DNA from: Climacium dendroides
Lineage: Eukaryota > Streptophyta > Bryopsida > Hypnales > Climaciaceae
Assembly (NCBI GenBank): GCA_950106755.1
Contig: OX467089.1
Span: forward strand, 20,813,345-20,877,344
Direction: 5' to 3'
DNA length: 64,000 nt
Positions 35,232 through 52,700 of the stretch are shown here, one piece after another. Positions within the stretch are counted from its first letter, which is position 1. The number at the start of each line of letters is the position of its first letter. The notes beneath the pieces were generated by a model. That model was not told the origin of the DNA and ran no database searches. It saw only the letters and a list, made by a program, of their open reading frames with translations. Made by a program: the position numbers and the translations under genes.

Positions 35232-35618
35232 ATTAAGGTGGAACTACCCAATACCACCATTTACCCAATTCCGCCACCTACAGGCTCCTCCCATTTTTCA
35301 TCACTGGCTTATCTATTACCACAATCTTACTAATCCTTCATCACGATCCCAATGCACTTGGGAAGCAGACACATCAACCCACGCGTCAACAACAGTCTGA
35401 TCATGCTCCAACAAGGATCTAACTTACTCACAGTTTAACATTTTCAGCTTTGAAAAATCACAAAAAATTCAATTCTTGTTGGAATGTCTTCATTATTTTT
35501 GCAATTGACTTCTCTCAAACCATTTTGATCTCTGAAAAATATGAGAGCTGATAAATAGCTTCTCAAAAGTACCTAGATAGCAAATCTGTGTGGAAATGCG
35601 TAGCTCCACCTTAAGTTA
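35232..35618 (+). repeat. Dispersed TIR-like repeat R1, best-preserved copy
   Basis: The ends TTAAGGTGGAAC and AGCTCCACCTTAA are inverted. Its interior (ACCACCATTTACCCAATTC, AAGCAGACACATCAACCC, GAATGTCTTCATTATT) recurs at 58,965-59,168 (truncated by an insertion), 60,250-60,561 and, inverted, 60,562-60,896. ORFs over it (35,130-35,400) are chance. No transposase. A MITE is likely but no target duplication was verified. Confidence 0.55.
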
Positions 35619-35899
35619 TGAATTGCAATGAGAGGATGCACCAACCCATTCCGGCAACTCGAGCGAAGCGATGACAGAATTTTCAAGGGGATGGAATGAT
35701 CCTGCCAACACTGACAGGGTGCGACCAGTTCAGTTGTGTTCCCCACCTGTGGCAGCGGCAGCCGCAGCTTCTTCCAGTCCAGGCTCACTCACTTACATGG
35801 TCGGGTTGCTGATGGGAGATCCGGAAACCCTGAATTCCTTGGCATAAATCCCAAACGTGGTCCTCAGTTGTAACAGTGGTGTCCGAGGATGGTTAAACC

Positions 35900-36404
35900 A
35901 AACGGTGTGTTTGCACTTGGTGTTAGGGGTGATGCTTGTAATGTGAATCCAACCTAGATGTAGGTCTAAAATTCATTCCTAAGACCCTCAGTAACAACAC
36001 TCTTTAACCCTGTAAGGACAACAAGGTGACCTTGGAAATCATCAGTTTTCATGACCGTGTGAAGCATTTGGCATAAAATAATTGCAAACGCACTTATAGG
36101 AAGCCAAAGTACTGTAGAAGACCTCCCCTTTCCACACAAAATTCTGAGGATGAATAGTTGCACTTTTGTCCTACATGGAGAGATTCTTTGTCGTCCATTG
36201 GATGCCAAACGTCCGCCTTGACGTTTAAGGGTTAACTTTTGTAAGCATGTGGCCCCCCATGACCAAAGTAGTCCACACCAAAGCTCTCGGATTATTGGAC
36301 CAATAAGCCCATTCACTTTTGCTACAATCAACAGTGAAGTCATCCATTAGACCATTGTAGTTGGCAACGTCCTTATTGGATTAAGATCAAGTACAAACAT
36401 ACCT
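35900..36404. mobile_element. PIF/Harbinger-like MITE, long copy with a nested element
   Basis: The left end (GTGTGTTTGCACTTGGTGTTA) and the inverted right end (AGGTATGTTTGTACTTGAT) match the 34,679-34,802 element. TAA follows the right end at 36,405-36,407. Its left edge is decayed so the start is approximate. It carries a second inverted-repeat element at 36,004-36,235. The minus ORF 35,966-36,343 crosses both and is not a gene. Confidence 0.65.
36004..36235 (-). mobile_element. TTAACCCT-ended MITE nested in another MITE
   Basis: The 232-bp element starts TTAACCCTGTAAGGAC and ends GTTTAAGGGTTAA. Its interior (inverted) matches 60,892-61,137 and the 62,170-62,335 region, with shared blocks such as GGGGAGGTCTTCTAC and TTCACACGGT. 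It interrupts the CAGTAACAACACT stretch of the host MITE. Confidence 0.65.
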
Positions 36405-36439
36405 TAAGAATAGTATAATAGACCCTAGTAATGACTTTT

Positions 36440-36760
36440 GTAAGAGCTAATTGCATTTGGGGGAAACTAAATTGCTTGAAATAATGTTCAATAACCTTTC
36501 ATTGGAAGAAAAATGGTATAAGCATCTAGCCCAAGTCATTTCATATTTTTGGACCGTTGCAGAGTTAATTATGAACTTTTGAAGTTAAAACATGGTGATC
36601 ACGACAAGCAACCATATTCTAAAATGTACATAGTTGGTACATTGAAGGAAACAAAATGTACCTTTGTGTCATGATCACTTTTAGTGCATGGATGCTTTTT
36701 AAAGCAAACTACCTTATTACCCAAAGGAACTTGGTAAGGTAGGTACTACCCCAAATGTGC
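36440..36760. repeat. Dispersed repeat with AAAATGTAC hairpin motif, copy 1
   Basis: Aligns with 52,640-52,940. Shared phrases are TTGGTACATTGAAG and AAATGTACCTTTGTGT, and both are rich in CTAAAATGTACA and its inverse. Confidence 0.5.
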
Positions 36761-37509
36761 CAATGTCATTGTATGTACATCTCCAAGTGCAATATGTACC
36801 CACGTAGAAGAAACAATTTTAGAACATCTACCAGTATAATCTTTGATCCTTCATAAATTTTGCATATAGTATCCAAATGTCATGTTCTTTAGTGGGTTGG
36901 AACCTCCTTTCACTTGCCAACAAGAAAATGTGAAAAATTTGACCTTATCAAAAACTTGCAATATTGTACAACAAAGTAGAAAACCAATTTCTATCAAATG
37001 GAGAGATTTAGTCTTGCTAGCAAATGTACACCAGAGAGCATCAAAGACTTTGAATTCTTTCACCCCTTCCTCTATTCTTTAACCCGTACAAGAAATGGAG
37101 AATGAACGGAGTTCTTGGAATGAGTAAAACTCAAATTCGACAAGGGAAATGACTGTAATCAATATTGTCATGATCTAAGAAATGTTGCAACCATGAAATT
37201 GATGTGAATTGTTCAATTTTTTGGGAAAAAAATTGGGGCTATAAGATGTACTTTGTAGCCCACCTATATTAATATTTTGGGTCAAATATAGTATATATAG
37301 CCCATTATATGCCCCTATATTTGTATTTAGGGTCAAATATAGTGTAATACATTCATTGAAGCACTTGAAATTAGGTGTAGGTACATCTAGATTCACCTCC
37401 CTCTTCCAATAAAATCTTTTGTAGGCTAGCTTGCAAAGTGCAAACCCATGTCTAGTACACCACTGACAGTTTTTTTTGTTTTTTTTTAATTGTTTTAATT
37501 TTGATTTTA

Positions 37510-37845
37510 ATTTTTTTCACACAAATGAAAAGAGATTTCATTGCAAGGTAAAAGTACAAACTCGCCAACCACAAGTGGCCCTGGTGCACTTGCTGTCTTT
37601 GCAAATGCAAGTGATGTAAGCTAAGCTTAAGCTGAGCTCCAGCCACAGCAGCAGCCATGTGGTCACCCCAAGTCCAACATCACCGTCAAGTGCCCAGCAA
37701 ATGGGCTCTGAAGACACGATGCCGGCCACTGCAAAATCTCCTTCAATTGAACTGAAAAAGAAGGCCTCGGTGGCTCATCCCTGCCACTTGTGGCCGGTGG
37801 GTCTGCAATTCACTCTTTGCAATGGAATCCGTTTCATTTGTTTTT
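37510..37845. mobile_element. TIR element with a GC-rich interior, possibly carrying captured host DNA
   Basis: Imperfect ~55-bp terminal inverted repeats: CAAATGAAAAGAGATTTCAT on the left and, inverted, CAAATGAAACGGATTCCAT on the right, both followed by TGCAA and later CCACAAGTGGC. The interior (about 37,580-37,790) is distinctly GC-rich in AT-rich flanks. Long TIRs and a gene-like interior recall Pack-MULEs. No target duplication or parent gene was identified. Confidence 0.5.
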
Positions 37846-39341
37846 AAAAAAATTAATGAATTTACATTTAAAAGTCTAAAAAGTCTAAAAATAAAAATTC
37901 TAAAAAATAAAATTTTAAACTGAAAAAAAGGTCACTAAGAAACAGTGAAAATAGGAAGAGGACATCATACTACTGCATTGCTGAAGAAATCATGCACCAT
38001 TGGGTGAGACTTTAATGAACTTCTTGTTAACTAGTGTAGCCATGTGATGTTGGCCCAGCTTTCATCAAGATCCATAATTTAGGATAATTTATAAGATCCA
38101 AAAATAACTTAGAAAACCATAACTTTCACATTGCATGTCCAAACATCACAAAATAAAGTCCATGTAGCCCTCCTTACCTTAAATGAGGTCCGTGAGAGCT
38201 TTCTAATGGCACCATGAATGCGATTGGGGGACACACGGTTCTGGGGAGATCTTACAAACAAAACGAACTTCATTTAATGTATGAATATTTTAATGTAGGA
38301 ACATATTAATGTTCATACATCAAAATGTTAGCTTTTTGTTCAATTTAAAGCAAAATCCAAGAATCTCAACAAAGGCCTTGGACTTTTAGGGGTTAAACTA
38401 TCTAAAATTTTGTTGGATCCTATTGGTACAAAAGAACCTCTTTAAAGTAATGCTCTATGAAGTAATAACTTCTCTAAGGTAATATTGATTGTCTAGTCTA
38501 ACCTACAAAAGACCTACAAAATTTAATAAATGATAGTCTCTTAGTCAAAAAAACAGTTAATAAAGAGAGCATGATGTACCTAGACCTGGCCAAAGTAAGC
38601 TAAAACTGGCTTTCTGGGCAACCTTCTTGGTCTTCATGATGTCTTTTATTTGGTAAACGTGTGCTAGTTGTATAGCTTAGGTAACAATCATAGGAATAGC
38701 AAGGAAGGTATTATTCTATGATTCAAGTTGTGTCTGTGTGGTGTTCAATGTCCTTTACTAGCAAGAACAATATGAAAAATGACTACAACTATGGATGCTA
38801 TCAATGCAATGACCCTTCATAATGTAATAACCTTTCTAATGTAATATTGTTAGCCAATCCCAACCCTATTACTTTAGAGGGGTTCTACTATAGTGAAAAG
38901 GGGATTCCAATTTCTCTTTACATGTATTTTATAGACAATATAAGAAATAAACTATGAATTTTCAAAGTGCTCAAAATACCCTATGCTCAAGTCACATTTG
39001 TTAAAAAATAATTTAAAATATAAATAAAAATGGCATGTAATGAAATTTTCAAAAATTATAACATGGCACATTTGAATAGTAAAAAAAATATTAATGAAAA
39101 TAATTTGAATCCTAAAAAAATTCAATGAAAAATGAAAAAAATATATAGTCCAAGTGTTTAAAAAAATTAATAAATAATAAATAATATTCATACTATATAT
39201 TCTGTATTATGCAAGGAGTATTTGTAACTATCAGTACTATAAAGTCTTGAAAACTACATTAAAGCTTGATTTTAGCTTGAGTAAAGCCTAGAAGCCTTTA
39301 CTTCTAAAGGTGATGCAAGATTTTGTAATGCCTTAGTTTAA
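37846..39341. other. AT-rich intergenic DNA
   Basis: No gene. 38,095-38,220 resembles the tandem units at 5,655-6,125, and 38,375-38,396 ends with the TTTTAGGGGTTAAA motif of the TTAACCCC family. 38,950-39,190 is extremely AT-rich. Confidence 0.45.
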
Positions 39342-39616
39342 GGACCACCTGATGAACAAGTATACAACTAATTCAAGCAAGAAGACAAAAGCGGCTCCAC
39401 CGATTGTTTTACTAGGGTGGGCAAGCACGACATGAGTTGAAGTTTCAGTAATACCAATGGACAACCTCATTGGTGGAGACTAGTGAATCTAATACATCTA
39501 ATTTTCTTATTGTTTCTTTTCCCACCCACGAGGTCTACATGAAAGTACAATACTGATTTTTCCCTGTAGCACTTGCTATGCAATTTCCATGATGACCGAT
39601 ACATGCAAGGAGGCCC
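39342..39616. mobile_element. PIF/Harbinger-like MITE (GGGCCTCC family), copy 1
   Basis: The 275-bp element has a right end GGAGGCCC followed by TAA, and a decayed left end GGACCACC preceded by TAA (39,339-39,341 and 39,617-39,619). It matches 59,558-59,849 over its length (ATTCAAGCAAGAAGACAAAA, ACCTCATTGGTGGAGACTAG). Confidence 0.75.
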
Positions 39617-39619
39617 TAA

Positions 39620-40524
39620 GTTTGTATTGTAGTAAAACAAGAGGACCATTTGCTAAAGTTCACAAAAAATTCCTAATCACATGAAACAAAATTCTAAAAA
39701 TCCTAAACCCAAATAGCAAAAGGGAATTCCACACAAAAAGAAATGATTTTGTACAAGGTCTAACGAATCTAACCCCAACTTATGGAACTTATGGTAGGTG
39801 CATGTTAAACTCATGTTTGGAGGACATACATTAAGCACTTATGAATTAAAAGAAGAATTTGAGATTGCACTTATTTGGGGGCACATAATTAACACATAAC
39901 TATGTCCTCAAATATCTCAAAATAATACTACTGTTTCCTTTGTTAAATCCATTAGGAGCTAGTTAACGTGCCTCCCTCTCCACCAAACAAAGCTTTGGCA
40001 CTGCTGTATTGCAAGTACCGCAAAATGAAGCACAATCACAACCCAATTCAATCCAATTGCTCATGACCACAAAAATTTCCTGAGCTCCATCCACTCCAGT
40101 AAAAGAAGGCAATCAATTGGCAGCCAAAGCCGCCAGTGCCATCTTCTCTTTGTTTCACCACGGAAAAAAAAAAAAAAAAAAATCAAAAACTACACTTCCA
40201 AAACCAATGTTCCATTTCGAACACGGCCAGTTCTCCCCCATCTCCCCATCCTTGCATAGTGGCTCCCCCATGAAAATGGTCCATGAAAGGCAGAGCTTCT
40301 CCTATTTTTCTCACAACTTGAATCCAAGGTTACTCACGACCAAATCCTACCAATTCTCAGTAGCATCTACGCAGCGTCAGCAACCACAACCACCCCAGCA
40401 AGGGAGTTGAATAATAAATCGCAATTGACTAGATCCCATTTTATTGAGAGCTCCCAACACCTCCGAAAAAAATAGTAGTTACAGACGATCCAATTGTTGG
40501 AGTAGGCTGCGGAGTAGTCCCGAG
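39620..40524. other. 3' flank of the carboxypeptidase gene
   Basis: The right part is presumably 3' UTR of the minus-strand gene. A 97-codon plus-strand frame (40,117-40,410, non-ATG start; ATG at 40,207) includes a 19-base A-run coding a Lys cluster and a Gln/Pro-rich end; it stops without a splice donor. It may be a decayed exon fragment or chance. It is not called as a gene. Confidence 0.4.
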
Positions 40525-46288
<5,764 letters not shown>

Positions 46289-46675
46289 TCTCACGCCTCA
46301 ATCTCACCCCTCCCGCATAGAATCGGGATGCAACGGCGGAATGCAAGGAGCTAGCTGAAGTTTGGATGCCCGCGCCCCAGGCGAGCTAGGGAGCTTGCTG
46401 GAGTTGAATGGCGCCCCACACGAGCTCGCTGGCGATAGAGAATTGAAGTTCGCGTGGATCTGTTGCGTGCGTATCGCGGGCGAGATCGGTACCTGCGTCC
46501 CTGCCTGGGCCCTCAGTGGATTGGTTTTGGTTTGCTTTGCTGGCGTTGGCGGGGAGGCTTGCCGTGCGCAGGGCGAGGTGTTCGTCAAGATGCATGGCCG
46601 CCTGCGGGTTCGGGGGCCGCTGGGGAAGCTGGCGACCCTATAAATAGCGTTGCAAGGAGTGGGGGAATTGAGTTA
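46289..46675. promoter_or_regulatory. Promoter region upstream of the carboxypeptidase; TATA box on the plus strand
   Basis: GC-rich DNA next to the first exon. TATAAATA at 46,639-46,646 reads as a classic TATA box on the plus strand. Read on the minus strand it is TATTTATA, a weaker match that would give the carboxypeptidase a ~320-base 5' UTR. The sequence alone does not decide between a shared bidirectional promoter and either single direction. Confidence 0.5.
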
Positions 46676-46861
46676 ATGTTTTGCTGCAAACCGCCGACGA
46701 GGAGTTGCGCCAGGAGTGCCAGATGCGGGGCGACCGGGGACGGAGGAAGAGGGACTGACTACGAAGGAGCTGCTCACTGCAGAATTGCGAAGTCGCGGGC
46801 TGCGTGCCGCTCGTCAGTTTCGTCGCGCTGCGGCCCGTCCTTCACGGGCGGAACTTACTAA
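46676..46861 (+). CDS. Possible divergent small ORF, 61 aa, Cys/Arg-rich
   Basis: ATG at 46,676 lies about 30 bases after the plus-strand TATA box, close to where a transcript would start. The frame starts M-F-C-C-K-P-P and is rich in Cys, Arg and Ser, which GC-rich DNA also produces by chance. An overlapping frame (46,716-46,904) contains E-L-L-T-A-E-L-R-S-R-G-L, vaguely SAP-like. No downstream exon was identified. It could be a leader of a non-coding or spliced transcript. Confidence 0.2.
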   Translation: MFCCKPPTRSCARSARCGATGDGGRGTDYEGAAHCRIAKSRAACRSSVSSRCGPSFTGGTY

Positions 46862-49610
46862 CTTACTACTTACTAATCACAGAGAGACGTCTGTCACTTC
46901 GTAACCTACTACCGTTGCTGATTAAGCGGGGGATTAATTAGCCCGTGATGAGGAATTTGCTTCAGTTGATGCAGAGAGGTTTCCTTAGAGTAAAATATGA
47001 AACTTTGGACGGTGGTGTCATTTGGGGAAAAAAATTGTGTGGGTGGGTGTTTGTGTGTTTGCAATGTTTCTTCCTTCGTTGCATTGATGGATTTTTATTG
47101 AAAAGATAAATAAGAAATAAGAATTGAGACCACTTACTTGTAATACAATCATCAACTGTTGAGCAGAGCAACTCGAAGCCCTACTTTGTTTTCAAGAGTT
47201 GTAAGTCAGTTAATGTTGTACTTTCATTGTAGCTTCAAAGGAAAATTGTTTACTATTGTACTTTATGGTCATTTACATGTAATCACACTACATCCAAATG
47301 GTTATTTGGTACAGTCTAAACTACTTTTTACAAGGACATACTATTTAACATTAGTTGTAGTGGTGGTATTGTAGCATTTGTGGTGTACAATGGGGGGAGC
47401 CTTTTTAGATTGGTCATGCTATTTTTTATACTAGGCAATTATTATCACATACTATATAACCATTTCAGTGTAGTGGAAAATGTGGTTGTATATACTAAGT
47501 TATAAGATCCACATTTAGTCAAACTTGGCATTTTAAATTAAGCCAAACAAAGTGTGGATTTTATAGCTTTGTCTACATGGACATATTTTCTACTAGTATT
47601 ATGAGGAAGTAAAGAAATGAAGAGACTTGGCCACCATCTCTTGTCACTCGCTTCTCATTTGGACTTTATCACGGCCATATGCCATAGCCACATGCATATT
47701 AATATTCAATGCAATAGAATGTTTTTTGAAAATACATTTCAGTTATAGATTCTTGAAGATATTATTTTAAGGATTTATTTGTGATGATTTGTCCAAATTC
47801 TTCCCGATAAAATTGACCACCTTTACATAAGCATTAAGAGTATGGTTTATTAAAAAAGATTAATATTGACTTACACCAAGGGACTATAAGCATTCAAAGT
47901 TATCTTACTTTTTAGATGTGACTATAGTAGGCAAGAACCTAAGGAAAAAATAGTAATGACACTTTGCATGTTTTCAATGTCAAGAGTTGGATCATAGCCA
48001 AGCCATATCTATTCATCTAATATGAAAGAGGTGGACAAAAACACTAAAAGGCAAATATGCATGCTACAACTAGTTAAACAACAATTAAGTGTTCCATACA
48101 ATTGTCCTCCGATTGCAACCATTGTTATTAGCACCAATCTTTCCTATATATAGTTTTAATCACAAAGTAGTTATAGAAGAAAGTGTAGGATTACAGAAAT
48201 GTAACAAAGTTCAAATTTCAAACTAATGTGAGCTATTCTCCATCTTGTATTCATCACAATTGTCAATGTGGATAAGTCTACACTTTGTAGAATCCACCAT
48301 TTCAACCAAAAGTTGTAGAAAAACAAAATTCAAGCAGAAAATGACTACAACCACAATTGTACAAATTAAAAGCTAAATTTGACTAAAAAACAATTACATC
48401 TATAGTTGCAAAAAAGTTGAACTCAATTAAGAAACAACTGCAATTGTTAAAGGATTGTTGTTTTCTAGTTGAAATGATGTAGAAAATCATTTGACTACCA
48501 CGCGATCGGGGGGCTTTAGGGTTCTTTTATTTTCCATTTGTTGTAGTCTTGGTTGTAGTGAAAAGTGTGAGCCAAGATGCACAAGCAAGGATGGTGCATA
48601 GTGGTGAGATCTTTGAAAGCTACAATGGTTACAATGTTTTGAATCAAATGGTTGTTTGAATTAATTATAGTTATGTGTTCTTTTCAATTATAATACTTCT
48701 AAATAGTTTAGAATGGTCGTGAAAATCCTATGCAATGGCAAATATTAAAGATTTAGGAAGTTTTGGTTTAAATTTTTCTTAATGAGCTATGTCTATGATG
48801 CAACATCTCTTGCAGAAATTGGAGCAAACAATTAAGTTTTTATATTGATGGTTTTAGAGGGTATGTTTGTATTGCAACTCTAACAATACCTTACAACTCC
48901 AAACAGCCTCTAGTGACCCTTCACAACTTAATGGGCTCAACACATTTCACTTCTAGTATCACATGGATTACAACTCACTAACACTACACATTCTACACAC
49001 CCACAACATTAATTTCCATTTCCAACTCATGTTGTTAAGTCCTAATCCCAAGAACTACTAATACACACTTCACATATGACACCTGGCATATCACTTGGTG
49101 ACATGGAATGGAACTTCTATTGATATCCAATCACTCGGTGGAGGCATTGCTCCCTTACTAGTGCTCACCGCCCTTGAATGTCATCCCACTATATACTAGG
49201 TCCATTATGTATTTGATACTTTCACATTGTACCTAATCATGACTCATAACTCGGTATACATCCAAAATGGCCTAGCAAGGAGTGGGACTTCATCCACCTC
49301 GTACCATAGAACACATACAAGTATCCTATGGTGAATTAAACTTGGTGGTAAAGTTACATCACCAACCTTAAGTCATTAAGACTCACCAAGGCTCCAAAAG
49401 AAAATGAGGAGGGAGACTACCCCTTCCTATTGTACTTTCTACAAGATTTGGTAGATCTCCCCTTGTGGATCAAATGAACTTTCAAAATCGACATTGGTTT
49501 TGGAAGACCACCCGTTTCCAACTAAAATCACCAAGTTATAACCTCATTTGAACTTCCAAACAGCATAACATTGCAGCTAAAGTTCCAAATCCCACATGCA
49601 AGCCCATTTT
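46862..49610. other. Intergenic DNA
   Basis: No gene was found. A ~63-bp imperfect hairpin (ATAAGATCCACATTT at 47,502 with AAAGTGTGGATTTTAT at 47,549-47,564) resembles a tiny MITE. From 48,880 the base composition shifts toward C-rich on the plus strand, without recognisable coding. Confidence 0.45.
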
Positions 49611-49772
49611 CACTACTAGAAAATTCAAATTTTCTATTGATTTGGACATGTTAATTATTAACACTTTTTTGTTGATTTCTATTCAAATCAACATATTACA
49701 GTCCAAATCAACAGAAAAATGTTGATGATCAACATATCCAAATCAACAGAAAATCTGAATTTTTTAGTAGTG
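49611..49772. mobile_element. CACTA-like hairpin MITE, diverged relative
   Basis: Starts CACTACTAGAAAATTC and ends GAATTTTTTAGTAGTG. The arms repeat TTGATTTGGA-CATGTT and its inverse with roughly 85% pairing. The flanks are TTT and TTC, a possible decayed 3-bp duplication. It is the same family type as 9,796-9,945, but the interiors differ. Confidence 0.75.
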
Positions 49773-52700
49773 TTCGAATATCTACGTGACGACTAGATGT
49801 CAAAAAACTTTTCACTTGTCTCATTTGGATAAGTTCGCACAAAATTATGGCCCTCTAAAGATTTGGATTCATTAGGAGTAGCATCATATCTTCACCAAAA
49901 CTCTTCTCTTAACCATAACTTTGAACTTGTAGCTAAAAACCTCGTAATACTTGTCATTCTAACTTGTATTCTTAGTTTTTCAATAATATTTCACATGACA
50001 TATTTTCATGAAGAATTCATTGGAAACCTTTCACTCCTAGCCCATAAGTGTTTTGGCGCCACCAAGACACCTTCAACTTTGAACAGCCATAATTTCTAGC
50101 CAACTAATCCAAATCGCAAGTTTTTAGATAGTTAGAAGTGTGTATTCAAGGGCTTTCTAAACATATAAGATACTTTACCATTTTCTTCTAATTCAACGTC
50201 CTATTGCGCCCTGTTTGCTCATGAGACAATTATTTCTCCCATTTTAGATTTTTTAAAGCTTGGAACATCACCCCTAAGGTCTCCTTTGCTTACCAAGACA
50301 CTTCGGGCATCCTAAGGAAAGTAGGGGTGTGACAATTTGAGATACATTGTCATTCATTGCAACATATCGAGTTTAGAGAGCCCTAGCGATGGATCACATA
50401 TGGCATCTCTATCTTTCTAATTATATTTGTTAAAATCATATCATGACCAAAATCTCACACGGGGACTCATGTCATTGGAATTTATTGGCTTTGAAGTAGT
50501 ACAATAAAGTAGGAGGGAAGCAAAGAAGAAGAAAAATTGTGAGAAAGTCTAAACCCTAATCCATATTGGAAGGTATTTCTTCAATTTTGTAACATTTTTG
50601 TAAAGTGAAGCACTTGGCCCCAAAAAGATCATGTGCTTTTGTTCATTGAGATTTGAAGAAAAGAATTCATTGATAATATAGTCATCATTTTTTCATTTCA
50701 TTCTAAGATTTTGTTTTGAATGTGGGCAACAATTTGAGAACTTTAATAGGCAAAGTAATACACATTGGTGATATACTAATGATATAATTGAGTAGGTGTT
50801 GCAATTTTAAGAAACCAATTCCAAATATATAAGTTAGGATTTTGGTGAAGTACTTTGTAAATAAGTTGTAGGTCAATTTATTTTACGTTGCAGTGGAATG
50901 TTGTTTTCATTTTAAAAATATTTTAAAGTGTTATTTATCCTTAAAAGTATACTCTTGATCCATGTTGTTTGATTTGAGCTAAGTTTTTTTTTGTTACATA
51001 ATTTAGGATTAATTAGAAAAATATATTGAGGAGTAATTGATTTAGGTTAGGAACCATGTAAGAAGAATACATTGACAAAGTTCCAACTAGTTTGTTGGAT
51101 TTGAAACAACCCTATTGTCCTTTATGACTACATTTCAAAGAATAACTTGTCCACAACAACTAAAAGTACCCAAAGTTGCACTAGTTGCAAATGTCCCATT
51201 CAACTAAAAAAGCAATTGTTCTTTTAGTCGAAAAAACTCCATTTTCTTCTAGTGGAAAATCTTCTTTAAACCGGCATAACATTATCAACTTTGGTCTTGT
51301 AGAATTCCTTGTGGATTTCCCATCTATGAAGAATAGCATGGGACTTGGCCAAAATGGAAGCCCAACTTAGACCACTACCTACTTCTTGAAAGAATCTCTA
51401 CTTTGAGAATTCTAGAGGTCCTTTGGTCCAACCTTAGTATAAACTGACTTTGTACAAATTAGCCTATATTTTTATATTGGTAAATAACCCTTCACATGTC
51501 AATATAATCACTTATTTGTGAAGCCAAGTGATTAGGCCAATGACCTTTGAAGTTCTATTGTGAATGTGGTTATTGCATTTTGATTCATTATTGTAACATG
51601 CAATTTACAATCACTAAGACATTAATTGTGCATAACTATCATATCCCAAAAATATCCACTAGTCACTTAATAATTTATTCTTGTAAATTACAACTTGAAT
51701 CTTCATGTTCATTGGATTTATGGATGCGCGCTCTCACCACCTTTCCAAGTATGTATGGAATGCCATCTGATTCATCCCAACTAGAGCACTACAACGCTCT
51801 ATTTGCTCAAGACTCCTCGTTTCTCTCACCTACTCTTTTGCAAGGCTTGGGCATTCACCTCCAATGTCCTTTTGTTCACCAAGGTCATACGGACAAACCT
51901 TTGAGTGGGGATCAGGACAAGCCACGTACAATCAATTTTGGGGTAAAAGGCTTGTTTGTAGTAAAGGACACACTAGTTAGTAACATACAAGATAACTATT
52001 TAAGTATCGTTTCCATTGAATGGTTCATGCACTATACTTTTGTATAAATAAAAGTTCAAAATTGGGAATATGGAAGGTGCAATATATGACATATTGGACA
52101 ATTTGGAAAAGTTTCTATTTAGCTTTTTTCTAGTTGTCTTATTACCTTGTTGGATCATTATTCATTGAATTTCCTATTTGTAACTAATTCTTCTTGTCTT
52201 GCAATCTTGGAGACTTCCATTTGAAGCTCATTTCTTTTCTCTTAATCTTGATAAATTCCTTCTCTTCCTTTCCCCTATTTGTCACTTCCAATGTTTTTTT
52301 TCCTTTTAAGCCATAACCTCCATATATATTTTGCACATGTACATTGAGTACTTATTAGAATATGTAACTTTGAGTAGTTAATTCTTGGATCTTCAATGTT
52401 TTTCCTTGGTTTTATCAATTGTTGTGGCAATTTCAAGAACCTCTCCACTATTGAACGTGATTTATAATGATTGGTTTAGATTTTTGTTACCACTTGTATT
52501 CGAAAATCATACCAAATTCAATTTTCAATCACTTTTTGGGAAAAAATTGATGACTTTCCAAAACCAAATAGCTATGACATGAGAAGCTTTGTCCTCAAGG
52601 CATGAACTTTATTGTTTGAGAATCAAAGGCCCTAGAGTAGTTTGCTTTTAAAGTGACCTTTTAAGGGGTGATTGTCTTTTATGGAAAGCTAAACTCCTTG

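Noticed and set aside
35966..36343. 125-codon minus frame as a gene
   Set aside because: It runs across two nested MITEs whose ends and interiors recur elsewhere.
50310..50345. GTAGGGGTGTGACA as polypurine tract and start of a 3' LTR
   Set aside because: No integrase, second LTR or primer site was found around it; the phrase alone is not enough.
51547..52047. Longest open frame in the window (166 codons)
   Set aside because: It starts at TTG, has no recognised motif, low-complexity composition like its surroundings, no splice or promoter context, and lies in repeat-rich intergenic DNA.
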